A DNA stretch of 64,000 nucleotides from Mycobacterium asiaticum (GTDB taxonomy: Bacteria > Actinomycetota > Actinomycetes > Mycobacteriales > Mycobacteriaceae): NCBI RefSeq assembly GCF_001673315.1, contig NZ_LZLQ01000015.1, forward strand, positions 1-64,000. The letters run 5' to 3'. Positions 34,212 through 42,894 of the stretch are shown in pieces. The stretch's first letter is position 1. Every line of letters starts with the position of its first letter. Position numbers and translations under genes: made by a program. Below the pieces are notes generated by a model. That model was not told the origin of the DNA and ran no database searches. It saw only the letters and a list, made by a program, of their open reading frames with translations.

Positions 34212-36146
34212 ATGACCGACACCGCGCACGACGAGGCGATCATCGCCCGCAACGGGCTCACCGGGCTAACACCACTGCTCGACGCACTGGCCGCGGTCGC
34301 GATGCGCGGTGAGACCCCGGACCCCGAATTACTCGCGCGCGTTGCCGCGGCACAGCCGTTGTTGGCTGCTTTGGCGCTGGAACCCAACGACGGAGAACCC
34401 TATTCGCGGTCGGTACTGCGGGTAGACGATCAAGTCGAAATCATGCTGGCCCGCTGGCGGCCGGGCCACAGCTGCGCGCCGCACGACCACGGCGGCTCCG
34501 GCGGATTCGTCATCGCGGTGGAGGGCGACTTCCACGAACGTCGATTCGACTGGAGTGCAACGGAACTGGTAGTCGCGGAGTCACACACGCGACGGCAAGG
34601 CACCGCGATCGCGATCACGCCCGAGGACATCCACGACATGGCCGCCGAGTCGAACGGCCTCACGTTGCACCTGTACAGTCCCCCGCCCGGCAGCATGCGG
34701 GTATTCGATCTGCAGTGCGGCCAGGCGCTCGAACTCGTCGGCGACTTCGGTGCCTGGATTCCGCACGGGGAGCACCCGCGCGTACCCTTCAGCGCGATCG
34801 CACCCAAACCCGCACAGAAACCCGTCATCTGGATCGCACACACCACTCACTACCGCGGTGGTTCGGCCGAATTCGCGGTCGCGGCACAGACAATGGGACT
34901 GGAACTGGCTGCCGCGCACCCCGATGCGGAAGTAATCGTCTCCGGTCTGCACCGCAAGGCCGATTTCGAGGCTGAACTCGCGCGCCTCACCCGCTCCGGG
35001 CGGGTGATCGACCAACTCCACCTGATCAGCCATGCCGGCATGTATGGACCGATGTTCGGTTCCACCGACTGGCCCGAACAGTTCTCGCCGCACGAATGGC
35101 GAGCTATGGCGATCCCCTTCGCCACGGGGGGCCAGGCTTATTTCCACGCGTGCCGGACGGCCCGATGGTTCACACCGTTCTTCGCCGATGTGTTCGGCGT
35201 CGCCGCTTTCGGCAACCAGAACTACACCACCGTGTCCACTCGTAAGGACCGGTTTGCGTGGGCGGGCCGTCATCCGACGGCTCGCCCGAAGCTTTACCTG
35301 ATTGCCACACCGGGCAAGAAGTCACACGGTTGGGCCGGCAGCGTGCGCAAGTATCTCGGCTGCACCGCCGATCCGATGGTGCAAAGCCTTCCCGCGGCGA
35401 CCCACCCGGAACGGTCCTACGACCGCGTGGCCGAACTCTATGACCGCGCCTACGCCGACATCCGGGTCCGTGAAGCCGAATGGCGATGGATAGCGAGTCG
35501 CTTGGCCGGTTTGCACGCCGAGCTCGGCCGCAGACTTCGTGTGCTCGAAATCGGTTGTGGCAACGGAGCTTTGCTGCGAGCGCTGGACGACCAAGGTGCC
35601 ATCGACTTCGCCGTCGGAATGGACAGTTCCAACGGCATGCTCGCCCGAGCACGCGAACGCAACCGCGACCGCCCGCGGCTGCGATTCGGCAAGGTCAACG
35701 GGCCCGCATTGGATGTTCCCGACGACCACGTCGACGTGGTGATCTCCTTCCTGTCGTTCCGCTACCTGGACTGGGACCCCGTCATGGCCGAAATTCGTCG
35801 CGTTCTCGCCCCCGGCGGCCAGCTGTGGGTGGTCGACATGGTGGAGCGACCGGTGCGGTTGCGCGACCTACCCGTTCTGGCGCGTTCGGCTGTCGCGCAC
35901 CTACGGACGCGACGCACCCGCCCTCAATTCGCCCACGACCTCGCCGCATTGACAGAGCATCCAGCCTGGCGAGACATGCTGCAAAACAACCCTATTCGTG
36001 CCGAACACGAATACCGCTGGTATTTCGGCAGCCGCTTCCCGGGTGCCGAGCTCGAGACGTTGACGACAACCACGTCCGCGCGGGTAGTGGCCTTCGACTC
36101 CGGGCCCTTGACCAAGGGGCAGACCGCCCCGCTCTCCTACCCGTGA
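34212..36146 (+). CDS. Cysteine-dioxygenase-type cupin / putative caspase-like / methyltransferase fusion
   Basis: The 644-residue protein has three parts. Residues 1-180 follow the cysteine dioxygenase pattern: APHDHGGSGGF with His91 and His93, a VEGDF motif with Glu104, DIHDM with His141 and LHLYSPPPGSM. Residues 200-390 contain QLHLISHAGMYGP (His274) and then AYFHACRTARW (Cys314), spaced and placed like the His/Cys pair of caspase- or CHAT-fold peptidases; this assignment is by pattern only. Residues 400-644 are a class I SAM methyltransferase with VLEIGCGNG (444-452), GMDSS and RVLAPGGQLWVVDM. The ATG at 34212 has GAGGGA upstream. Its stop overlaps the racemase start (TGATG). I do not know a described protein with this architecture. 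Confidence 0.75.
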   Translation: MTDTAHDEAIIARNGLTGLTPLLDALAAVAMRGETPDPELLARVAAAQPLLAALALEPNDGEPYSRSVLRVDDQVEIMLARWRPGHSCAPHDHGGSGGFVIAVEGDFHERRFDWSATELVVAESHTRRQGTAIAITPEDIHDMAAESNGLTLHLYSPPPGSMRVFDLQCGQALELVGDFGAWIPHGEHPRVPFSAIAPKPAQKPVIWIAHTTHYRGGSAEFAVAAQTMGLELAAAHPDAEVIVSGLHRKADFEAELARLTRSGRVIDQLHLISHAGMYGPMFGSTDWPEQFSPHEWRAMAIPFATGGQAYFHACRTARWFTPFFADVFGVAAFGNQNYTTVSTRKDRFAWAGRHPTARPKLYLIATPGKKSHGWAGSVRKYLGCTADPMVQSLPAATHPERSYDRVAELYDRAYADIRVREAEWRWIASRLAGLHAELGRRLRVLEIGCGNGALLRALDDQGAIDFAVGMDSSNGMLARARERNRDRPRLRFGKVNGPALDVPDDHVDVVISFLSFRYLDWDPVMAEIRRVLAPGGQLWVVDMVERPVRLRDLPVLARSAVAHLRTRRTRPQFAHDLAALTEHPAWRDMLQNNPIRAEHEYRWYFGSRFPGAELETLTTTTSARVVAFDSGPLTKGQTAPLSYP

Positions 36147-36958
36147 TGGCCGCGCCAGACGCCCGGCTGGGCATCGTCGACTGGGGCATCGGAGGGGTGG
36201 GCTTGGTCAACGCCCTGGATCGGCTGGCGCCCGGGTTACCGCTGCTCTATTGGTCGGACGCGGGGGTCACACCCTACGGCCGGATGAGCGCCGACGAGTT
36301 GACCGACCGCCTGCTGACCGTGGTCACCGATCTCGCCGAGCGCGGTGCCACCGAGGTCGTGCTGGCCTGCAACGCGGCCAGCACCGTGGTGGGACGGTTG
36401 GAGTCGGCTCCGGTTCCTGTCGAGGGCATCATCACCCACGGGTTAGCCTCCGTCCCAGAAGAACTCGCGTCCGTCGGAGTCGCCGGCGGACTGCGCACCA
36501 TCGAGGCCGGCCATTACCGGCGCGGGTTGGCCCGACCTGGACGGACGGTGCTGAGTCGAGTTGCGCAGCCGTTGTCTGCGCACATCGAGGCCGGCCGCGC
36601 AGGTTCTGCGCAGTTCCTCCAGGACCTCGGCGATATCGTCGCGCCGCTACGCCAAGTCGACGCCCTGGTGTTGGCCTGCACGCACTACCCTGCCGCGCGG
36701 AGGTGGTTCGCCGAGGCGTTGCCGAACGCGCTGCTGATCGACCCGGCAGAACACCTGGCAGCCGCAATCGCTTACCGGCATCCGCAAGCACAGTCGGCGA
36801 CGCAGCCGGCCGCGCGCGTATTCCTCACCACGGGAAGTCCAGCAAGGATGCGGCGCGGCGCCGCCCGCGCCTGGGGGACGGTACTGACGGCTGCGGCGAT
36901 ACGGCGAGTCGGGTCGCGTGCCGGTAACCGGGCGGGCCACCTCCGGCACGCCGGCTGA
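36146..36958 (+). CDS. Asp/Glu racemase family protein (MurI fold)
   Basis: The 270-residue protein has both active-site cysteines of cofactor-independent racemases: Cys75 in LACNAAST and Cys178 in LACTHYP. The N-terminal DWGIGG with Asp12 stands for the DSGxGG of MurI. It should racemise or isomerise an amino acid, probably a glutamate, aspartate or relative. It is unlikely to be the cell-wall MurI: the opening motif is changed and it is translationally coupled to the upstream fusion gene. The context suggests that it works on a sulfur- or N-methylated amino acid. The last ~20 residues are basic. Confidence 0.85.
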   Translation: MAAPDARLGIVDWGIGGVGLVNALDRLAPGLPLLYWSDAGVTPYGRMSADELTDRLLTVVTDLAERGATEVVLACNAASTVVGRLESAPVPVEGIITHGLASVPEELASVGVAGGLRTIEAGHYRRGLARPGRTVLSRVAQPLSAHIEAGRAGSAQFLQDLGDIVAPLRQVDALVLACTHYPAARRWFAEALPNALLIDPAEHLAAAIAYRHPQAQSATQPAARVFLTTGSPARMRRGAARAWGTVLTAAAIRRVGSRAGNRAGHLRHAG

Positions 36959-36990
36959 GACACGTTGAGTGTGCGTTTCAGGACTTGTCG

Positions 36991-37050
36991 CCGAGCGTGA
37001 CAGTGGCTTCACGTTCGACGCCGAACGTGACCGTGGCTTCGCGCTCGCGG
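36991..37050. repeat. Two 30-bp hairpin repeats
   Basis: Two adjacent 30-bp units (36991-37020 and 37021-37050) match at most positions. Each carries near-complementary arms, such as CGAGCGTGA and TCACGTTCG, so each can fold as a hairpin. They follow the racemase gene by about 30 bases and may end its transcript or be a member of a dispersed mycobacterial repeat. Confidence 0.7.
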
Positions 37051-37133
37051 TAAGGCTGGCCGTCGTCGTGGTCAGCTATCGGGTCGGGAAGCTGACCCAC
37101 TTTGCCTGCGCGTGGCATGGCAGGGTTACGTAC

Positions 37134-38006
37134 GTGGCCAACACTTCTGAAACAGACCTCGAAACAGATCTACGCGAGATCGCCGTCGAAGCCGGGACGT
37201 TGCGTTACTACGATGCCGGTGACGCGCAATCCCCTACGCTCTTGTTCCTGCACGGGTCCGGACCCGGCGTAACCGGCTGGCGCAACTTCCGCGGGATCCT
37301 TCCCACGTTCGCCGAGCACTTCCGTTGTCTGATCCTGGAATTCCCGGGTTTCGGCGTCACTGACGATTTCGGTGGCCACCCGATGGTCACCGCGCAAGGC
37401 GCGGTGAGGCCCTTCCTGGATGCACTCGGAGTGGATCGGGCGCACATTGTCGGCAACTCTATGGGCGGCGGTGTCGGCCTGAATTTCGCCATCCGGCACC
37501 CGGACCGCATCGGTCGCCTGGTGACGATCGGCGGAATCGGCACCAACACTTTCAGTCCTGGTCCCAGCGAGGGCATCCGACTGCTGCAGGAGTTCACCGA
37601 GGACCCCACCCGGCAACGCCTCGTCGACTGGCTGAAGTCGATGGTTTACGACCAGTCCCGAGTCACCGAGGAACTCATCGAGGAACGCTGGCGGCTGGCG
37701 ACCGATCCGGAGACGTTGGCGGCGGCACGCCGAATGTACGGCAAGGCCGCGTATTCGGCGATGATGGCCGCGATGGCTGCCGCCGACCGGCCGATGCCGT
37801 GGGCGGTAATGCACAAGGTTATGGCCCCCACACTGCTGACCTGGGGACGCGATGACAGGGTGAGCCCGCTCGACATGGCGATCATCCCGATGCGCACCAT
37901 CCCGAACGCCGAACTGCACGTGTTCCCCAATTGCGGGCACTGGGCGATGATCGAGGCCAAAGACGCCTTCGAGAGCACCGTCCTGGCGTTTTTGACCCGC
38001 GACTAG
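37134..38006 (+). CDS. Alpha/beta hydrolase, meta-cleavage product hydrolase type (HsaD/BphD-like)
   Basis: The 290-residue protein has HGSGPGVTGWRNF for the oxyanion region, the serine nucleophile in GNSMGGGVGLNFA, Asp in WGRDDRV and His in FPNCGHWAM. This is the pattern of C-C hydrolases that cut the products of extradiol ring cleavage, such as HsaD. Its neighbours in the block (HsaA-like and HsaC-like genes at 40.6-42.7 kb) fit this role. The GTG at 37134 places the start just before the fold. A long open frame upstream through the hairpin repeats is not favoured. Confidence 0.88.
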   Translation: MANTSETDLETDLREIAVEAGTLRYYDAGDAQSPTLLFLHGSGPGVTGWRNFRGILPTFAEHFRCLILEFPGFGVTDDFGGHPMVTAQGAVRPFLDALGVDRAHIVGNSMGGGVGLNFAIRHPDRIGRLVTIGGIGTNTFSPGPSEGIRLLQEFTEDPTRQRLVDWLKSMVYDQSRVTEELIEERWRLATDPETLAAARRMYGKAAYSAMMAAMAAADRPMPWAVMHKVMAPTLLTWGRDDRVSPLDMAIIPMRTIPNAELHVFPNCGHWAMIEAKDAFESTVLAFLTRD

Positions 38007-38055
38007 ACCGCGCCCGCGAGACGCTTCGCGACGGTCGGTTGATAATCCCGGGCTC

Positions 38056-38862
38056 TCAAGTCGTCTTCTGCGTCAGACCGGCGTCGACGACGAGTTGGGT
38101 ACCGGTGATGTAGCGGGCCTGTTCGGAGGCGAGGAACACCACAGCATTGGCGATGTCGACCGGCTCGACCCACGGCACTGGCAGCAGGTTGCGTGCCCGC
38201 AGCACTTCGGCCGCGTCCTCGGCAGTCGGGTTGTCCAGATCGGGCCGCAAGCGGCGGAATGTCTTGTCGTTGAGCACCATTGGCGTCGCCACGGCCCCTG
38301 GATGCACCGTGTTGACCCGAATGCCGCGGGGTCCCAGCTCATTGGCCAGCGATCGGGCCAACCCCACCAACGCATGCTTGCTCGCCGTGTAGTGGGCCGC
38401 GTTCGCCGTGCCGCGTAGCCCGCTGGTTGAGCTGATGATGACCACCGACCCGCCGTCCGTACCGATCTGCGGCACCCCCGCCCGCACGGTGTGCCACACC
38501 CCGGTGAGGTTGATATCCATGGTGCGTTGCCAATCCCGTGGGTCGAGTTCCCAGGTGGGCGCGCCTGGTGTGTGAATTCCAGCATTCGCAATGATGACGT
38601 CCAGGCGGCCGAGTTGTTCGACGCCGGCAGCGACGGCGGTAGTGACCGCATCCAGATCCGCGACGTCTGCCACTCCGGTCACGCAGCGCTGGCCGCGCTG
38701 TCCGATTTCGGTTGCCAGCGAAGTCAGTTCGTCAGCTGCCTCAGGAAAGTCGACGGCGATCACGTCGGCGCCTTCGTCGGCAAATCGCTGGCAGTGCACC
38801 CGCCCGGTGCCGCGGGCAGCGCCGGTGACCAGCACGACCTTGTCGCGCAGGCCTGTCAGCAT
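38056..38862 (-). CDS. SDR family oxidoreductase, possibly mycofactocin-coupled
   Basis: The 268-residue SDR has VTGAARGTGRVHCQRFADEGADVIAVD, the glycine-loop variant typical of the mycofactocin-coupled subfamily, in which the nicotinamide cofactor is bound tightly. The catalytic Ser lies in ISSTSG and Tyr-xxx-Lys in YTASK. It would oxidise a secondary alcohol. The ATG at 38862 overlaps the stop region of the Baeyer-Villiger gene, so the two are co-translated. The subfamily assignment rests on sequence resemblance only. Confidence 0.85.
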   Translation of the reverse strand: MLTGLRDKVVLVTGAARGTGRVHCQRFADEGADVIAVDFPEAADELTSLATEIGQRGQRCVTGVADVADLDAVTTAVAAGVEQLGRLDVIIANAGIHTPGAPTWELDPRDWQRTMDINLTGVWHTVRAGVPQIGTDGGSVVIISSTSGLRGTANAAHYTASKHALVGLARSLANELGPRGIRVNTVHPGAVATPMVLNDKTFRRLRPDLDNPTAEDAAEVLRARNLLPVPWVEPVDIANAVVFLASEQARYITGTQLVVDAGLTQKTT

Positions 38863-40463
38863 GACTTCTGGATCAGGTCGAATCCCTTGTATTCCGCGTC
38901 GGCGACCTCGGCGCAGATCCCGTTGTAGGTGGCGAAGCCGCCGACGAACAACATGAAACCCCTTGGCTTTCCCGGGACGTTGGCGCCCATGTACCACGAA
39001 TTGGCCTTCGTGAACAGGGTCGCTTCGGCGAGACGGGCGCATTCGGCACCCCACGCGTCCACACTGTCGGTACGGGCCTCGATCGCCGCATATTGATGGT
39101 CGTCGAGATACTTGATGGTCCTCGCCACCCAATTCACCTGCGCCTCAGCGTGTAACACCATGTTGGCGAGCACGGCGGGCGCTCCGGGACCCGATATCAC
39201 GAACAAGTTGGGAAATTCGTCGATGCCCAGGCCCAGATAGGTGCGTGGGCCGTGGGCCCAATGATCCCGCAGGGCGACACCGTTGCGGCCGGCAATGTCG
39301 ATCTTGGCCAGCGCTCCGGTCAAAGCATCGAAACCCGTTGCCAGTACGATCATGTCGAGGTCGTAGTGCGCATCGGTGGTGTTTATTCCGGTGCGGTCGA
39401 CGGATTGGATCGGAGTAGTCCGCACGCTCACCAACGTCACATTGGGTTTGTTGAATGTCTGAAAGTAGTTGCTGTCGGTGCAGATTCGCTTGGTGCCGAT
39501 CGGATGGTCATTCGGGATCAACAGGTCGGCGACTGCCGGATCGTCGATCACCGCGCGAATTTTCTCTTCGTAGAACTTGCGGGCCTCCTCGTTGGCGGCC
39601 GGATCGATCATCTGATCGGGAAAGGTCTTGGAGTACAGCACCCCACCTAGCTGCCAGCGCTTTTCGAAGGCGGCACGCCGCTCTTCGGGACTGAATTCCA
39701 TTGCCGGCCTGGCTGCGGTGATGTGTGGCGACCCGCCCCCGCTGCGCCAGGACAGTCGACGTCGCTCGGCATAGCCGACCTTGATTTCGTCCAGTTCCTC
39801 GGGCGAGAGTGGTTTGTTGCCGGCGGGCACGCTGAAGTTCGGGGTGCGTTGGAACACGTAGAGCTGGGAGGCTTGCTCTGCGATGATCGGAATCGATTGG
39901 ATGCCTGAGGATCCGGTGCCGATAACGGCGACGCGTTTACCGGTGAAATCGACCGGTTCGTGCGGCCATCGAGCCGTGTGCAGAATCTCGCCCTCGAACA
40001 TGTCCAGACCGCTGAAGTCGGGTATCAACGCGTCCGACAACGGGCCGGTGGCCATCAGCACGAAGCGCGCCGTCAATCTCTGACCGGTGTCGGCGGTGAT
40101 TGTCCAGCGCAGGGCCGCCTCGTCGAAAACCGCTGAGGTTACGCGCGTATTGAACGAGATATCGCGGCGCAGGTCCAGTTCGTCGGCGACCCAGTTCAGG
40201 TACCGCAGGATTTCGGCCTGGGTCGCGTATTTCTCCGTCCAATCCCAGCGCTGTTGCAATTCCTCGGAAAACGAATAGCAGTAGTCAACGCTTTCCACGT
40301 CGCAGCGGGCGCCGGGATAACGGTTGTAGTACCAGGTGCCACCAAGTTCCGGCGCTGCCTCGATCACACGCACGGAGAGCCCTTGGCCACGCAGCTTGTG
40401 CAGGGCATACAGACCGGCGAACCCGGCGCCGACCACCACTACGTCCAGACTCTTCACAACCAC
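38856..40463 (-). CDS. Baeyer-Villiger flavin monooxygenase (CHMO type)
   Basis: The 535-residue protein has two Rossmann motifs, GAGFAG (12-17, FAD) and GTGSSG (182-187, NADPH), and between them the Baeyer-Villiger fingerprint FxGxxxHTxxWP (FEGEILHTARWP, 156-167). It should insert oxygen next to a ketone, giving a lactone or ester. The SDR just downstream would supply the ketone from an alcohol, a typical pairing. The start is GTG at 40463, with an alternative GTG at 40457. It is divergent from the HsaA-like gene. Confidence 0.92.
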   Translation of the reverse strand: MVVKSLDVVVVGAGFAGLYALHKLRGQGLSVRVIEAAPELGGTWYYNRYPGARCDVESVDYCYSFSEELQQRWDWTEKYATQAEILRYLNWVADELDLRRDISFNTRVTSAVFDEAALRWTITADTGQRLTARFVLMATGPLSDALIPDFSGLDMFEGEILHTARWPHEPVDFTGKRVAVIGTGSSGIQSIPIIAEQASQLYVFQRTPNFSVPAGNKPLSPEELDEIKVGYAERRRLSWRSGGGSPHITAARPAMEFSPEERRAAFEKRWQLGGVLYSKTFPDQMIDPAANEEARKFYEEKIRAVIDDPAVADLLIPNDHPIGTKRICTDSNYFQTFNKPNVTLVSVRTTPIQSVDRTGINTTDAHYDLDMIVLATGFDALTGALAKIDIAGRNGVALRDHWAHGPRTYLGLGIDEFPNLFVISGPGAPAVLANMVLHAEAQVNWVARTIKYLDDHQYAAIEARTDSVDAWGAECARLAEATLFTKANSWYMGANVPGKPRGFMLFVGGFATYNGICAEVADAEYKGFDLIQKSC

Positions 40464-40612
40464 CCACGGTAGGACCTCGAGGGCGGCGAACCCAACCCCC
40501 TCCCGTTGACCGGACCGGGGGGGCGTTTCGTCCGCTCACCGGGATCGCCGACGAGGAGGCACGCCGAGTGGAGTAAACACATTGACAGGCCCACACACGT
40601 TAGGACGACAAC

Positions 40613-41797
40613 ATGAGCGAGCGGGTACTCGATCGAGTCGTGGCCATGGCGGATCAGCTGCGCGAGCAGGCCGCCGAAGCGGAGCGCATCGGACGACTCA
40701 CCGACGAGACGGTCAAGATGATGAAGGCGGCCGGTTTGATCCGGTTGCTGCAGACCAAGCAATACCAGGGCTTTGAGGTGCATCCCCGGGAGTTCGCGGA
40801 GACGACGATGGCGACGGCCGCCCTGGATCCGGCCGCCGGCTGGATCGTCGGCGTGGTCGGGGTGCATCCTTACCAGCTGGCATATGCGGACCCGAAGGTC
40901 GCCGCCGAGATCTGGGCTGAGGACGTCGACACGTGGATGGCGTCCCCCTATGCGCCGCAGGGTGTCGCGCGGCCGGTGGACGGCGGCTACGTCTTCAACG
41001 GGCGCTGGCAGTTCAGCTCGGGCACCGATCATTGCGACTGGATCATCCTGGGCGCCATGCGGGCCGACACCGAGGGCGTCCCGCTGATGCCGCCGCAGAT
41101 GCTGCACATGATCTTGCCGCGCAAGGACTACGAAATCGTCGACGACTCCTGGAATGTGGTGGGACTACGGGGAACCGGCTCCAAGGACGTCATCGTCAAA
41201 GACGCGTTCGTCCCGACCTACCGAACGATGGACGCGACCAAGGTGATGGACGGCACGGCGCAGCGCGAGGCCGGCATGACCAAGCCGCTCTACCTGATGC
41301 CGTGGTCGACGATGTTCCCGCTGGGCATCTCCGCGGCAACCATCGGCATAGCCGAGGGCGCGTTGGCCGCGCACCTGGATTACCAGCGGGAGCGCGTCGG
41401 CGCCACCGGCACGGCGATCAAAGACGACCCGTACGTTATGTATGCCATCGGTGAGGCCGCGGCCGACATCAACGCGGCACGTCAGGAGCTGCTGGCCAAC
41501 GCCGACCGTATCTATGACATGGTCGCCGCCGGCAAGGAAGTGTCGTTCGCGGACCGGGCGGCCGGGCGGCGCACCCAGATCCGCGCGGTGTGGCGGGCGG
41601 TGTCGGCGGTCGACGAGATCTTCGCCCGTTCGGGGGGCAATGCCTCCCGAATGGACAAGCCGTTGCAGCGTTATTGGCGCGATGTGCACGTCGGCCAGAT
41701 GCATGCCATCCACGTTCCGGGCTCCACCTACCATGCGTCGGCTTTGAGCTCGTTCGGTGCGGAGCCGCCAATGGGGCCGTTGCGGGCCCTGATCTAG
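40613..41797 (+). CDS. HsaA-like flavin-dependent hydroxylase
   Basis: The 394-residue protein has the same length as HsaA of M. tuberculosis and similar landmarks: LTDETVKMMKAAGL, AAGWIVGVVGVHPYQLAY, NGRWQFSSGTDHCDW, WNVVGLRGTGSKDVIVKDAFVP and MDKPLQRYWRDVHVGQMHA. HsaA hydroxylates a phenolic ring with FMNH2 from HsaB; a reductase is missing here. It is followed 9 bases later by an extradiol dioxygenase, so the pair would convert a phenol to a catechol and cleave it. The substrate need not be the cholesterol intermediate. Confidence 0.86.
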   Translation: MSERVLDRVVAMADQLREQAAEAERIGRLTDETVKMMKAAGLIRLLQTKQYQGFEVHPREFAETTMATAALDPAAGWIVGVVGVHPYQLAYADPKVAAEIWAEDVDTWMASPYAPQGVARPVDGGYVFNGRWQFSSGTDHCDWIILGAMRADTEGVPLMPPQMLHMILPRKDYEIVDDSWNVVGLRGTGSKDVIVKDAFVPTYRTMDATKVMDGTAQREAGMTKPLYLMPWSTMFPLGISAATIGIAEGALAAHLDYQRERVGATGTAIKDDPYVMYAIGEAAADINAARQELLANADRIYDMVAAGKEVSFADRAAGRRTQIRAVWRAVSAVDEIFARSGGNASRMDKPLQRYWRDVHVGQMHAIHVPGSTYHASALSSFGAEPPMGPLRALI

Positions 41798-41806
41798 GAG
41801 ACGGCT

Positions 41807-42715
41807 ATGGGTGATTTGAAAAGCCTTGGCTACATCACCGTTTCGACGAGCGACATCGAACGGTGGCGGCACTTCGCGTTCGGGGTGCTGGGTTTCGCGC
41901 AGGGCAAGGGAACCGACAGTTCGGCGCTGTATCTGCGGATGGACGAACGCGCGGCCCGCATCATCGTCGTTCCGGGCGAGACCGACCGGGTGATGACGGT
42001 CGGCTGGGAAGTGCGCGACCGTGCCGCGCTGCAGCGCGTCAAGGCCAGCCTGGACGGTGCCGGCGTGACCTTCAAAGAACTCTCCCAGCAGGACGCCGAC
42101 GACCGCCGCGTCGAAGAGGTGATCACTTTCCAGGACCCGGCCGGCATCACCCTCGAGGTGTTCCACGGTGCGGTGCTCGATCACAGCCCGGTGATCACTC
42201 CCTTCGGAGCGAAGTTCGTAACCGGTGATCAGGGCCTGGGCCATGTCGTCGTGCCCGCCATGGATCCTGCCGGAGCGTTCGACTTCTACACCGAGGTGCT
42301 GGGTTTTCGTTCCCGCGGCGCGTTCCGGGTGCCGGCCCCGCCGGAGTTCGGCCCCATCCGGGTTCGGTTCCTCGGCATCAACGCTAGGCACCACAGCCTG
42401 GCTATCTGCCCGGCCATGCATCAACGCGACCCTGGGCTGGTACACGTCATGGTGGAGGTGGACAGCCTAGACGCGGTCGGACAGGCGCTGGATCGGGTCA
42501 ACGCCGAAGGAATTCAGTTGTCCTCCACACTGGGCCGGCACACGAACGACAAGATGGTCTCGTTCTACGTCCGCACCCCGGGCGACTGGGACATCGAGTT
42601 CGGTACCGACGGGATGCGGGTCGACGAAAACCATTACACCGCAGAGGAAATCACTGCGGACAGCTACTGGGGCCATCAGTGGGTCGGAGAAATGCCAGCG
42701 GCCATGCGGCCCTGA
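41807..42715 (+). CDS. Extradiol ring-cleavage dioxygenase (HsaC/BphC-like)
   Basis: The 302-residue type I extradiol enzyme has two VOC-like domains. In the active C-terminal domain the Fe(II) ligands are His146 (GLGHVVV), His213 (LVHVMVEV) and Glu264 (WDIEFGTDG), with His195/196 (HHSLAI) and Tyr254 as catalytic residues. It cleaves a catechol next to one hydroxyl (meta-cleavage). The HsaA-like gene upstream and the MCP hydrolase at 37134 make a complete hydroxylate-cleave-hydrolyse set. It ends about 180 bases before the IclR regulator. Confidence 0.92.
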   Translation: MGDLKSLGYITVSTSDIERWRHFAFGVLGFAQGKGTDSSALYLRMDERAARIIVVPGETDRVMTVGWEVRDRAALQRVKASLDGAGVTFKELSQQDADDRRVEEVITFQDPAGITLEVFHGAVLDHSPVITPFGAKFVTGDQGLGHVVVPAMDPAGAFDFYTEVLGFRSRGAFRVPAPPEFGPIRVRFLGINARHHSLAICPAMHQRDPGLVHVMVEVDSLDAVGQALDRVNAEGIQLSSTLGRHTNDKMVSFYVRTPGDWDIEFGTDGMRVDENHYTAEEITADSYWGHQWVGEMPAAMRP

Positions 42716-42842
42716 GGCGCGCCCTCGGCGGTAGGTGGCAACTCACCTCCGCGAACAGACGCAGGATCGCACCGCAACGCGGACTTTTGCGCGATTCTGC
42801 GTCTGCTCGCGCGGGATCGGTGACAGCACGCCCGTCGGTGTG

Positions 42843-42861
42843 ATATTCCTAATAGGAATAT
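42843..42861. promoter_or_regulatory. Perfect palindrome upstream of the IclR gene
   Basis: ATATTCCTA-A-TAGGAATAT is a perfect 9-bp inverted repeat around one base. It is AT-rich in a GC-rich region and lies 33 bases before the ATG of the IclR gene, within the spacing expected for a -10/operator overlap. IclR proteins usually bind such palindromes, so it is a strong operator candidate. Confidence 0.75.
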
Positions 42862-42894
42862 TGCAGCCAGATAGGCTGAGTTCTTGGAGGACCG

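Noticed and set aside
36146..36958. Housekeeping glutamate racemase MurI
   Set aside because: The DSGxGG motif is altered and the gene is coupled to the fusion gene; it is probably a paralogue for another substrate.
41165..42445. 426-codon minus-strand frame opposite the HsaA/HsaC-like genes
   Set aside because: The iron ligands of the dioxygenase and the HsaA landmarks lie on the plus strand.
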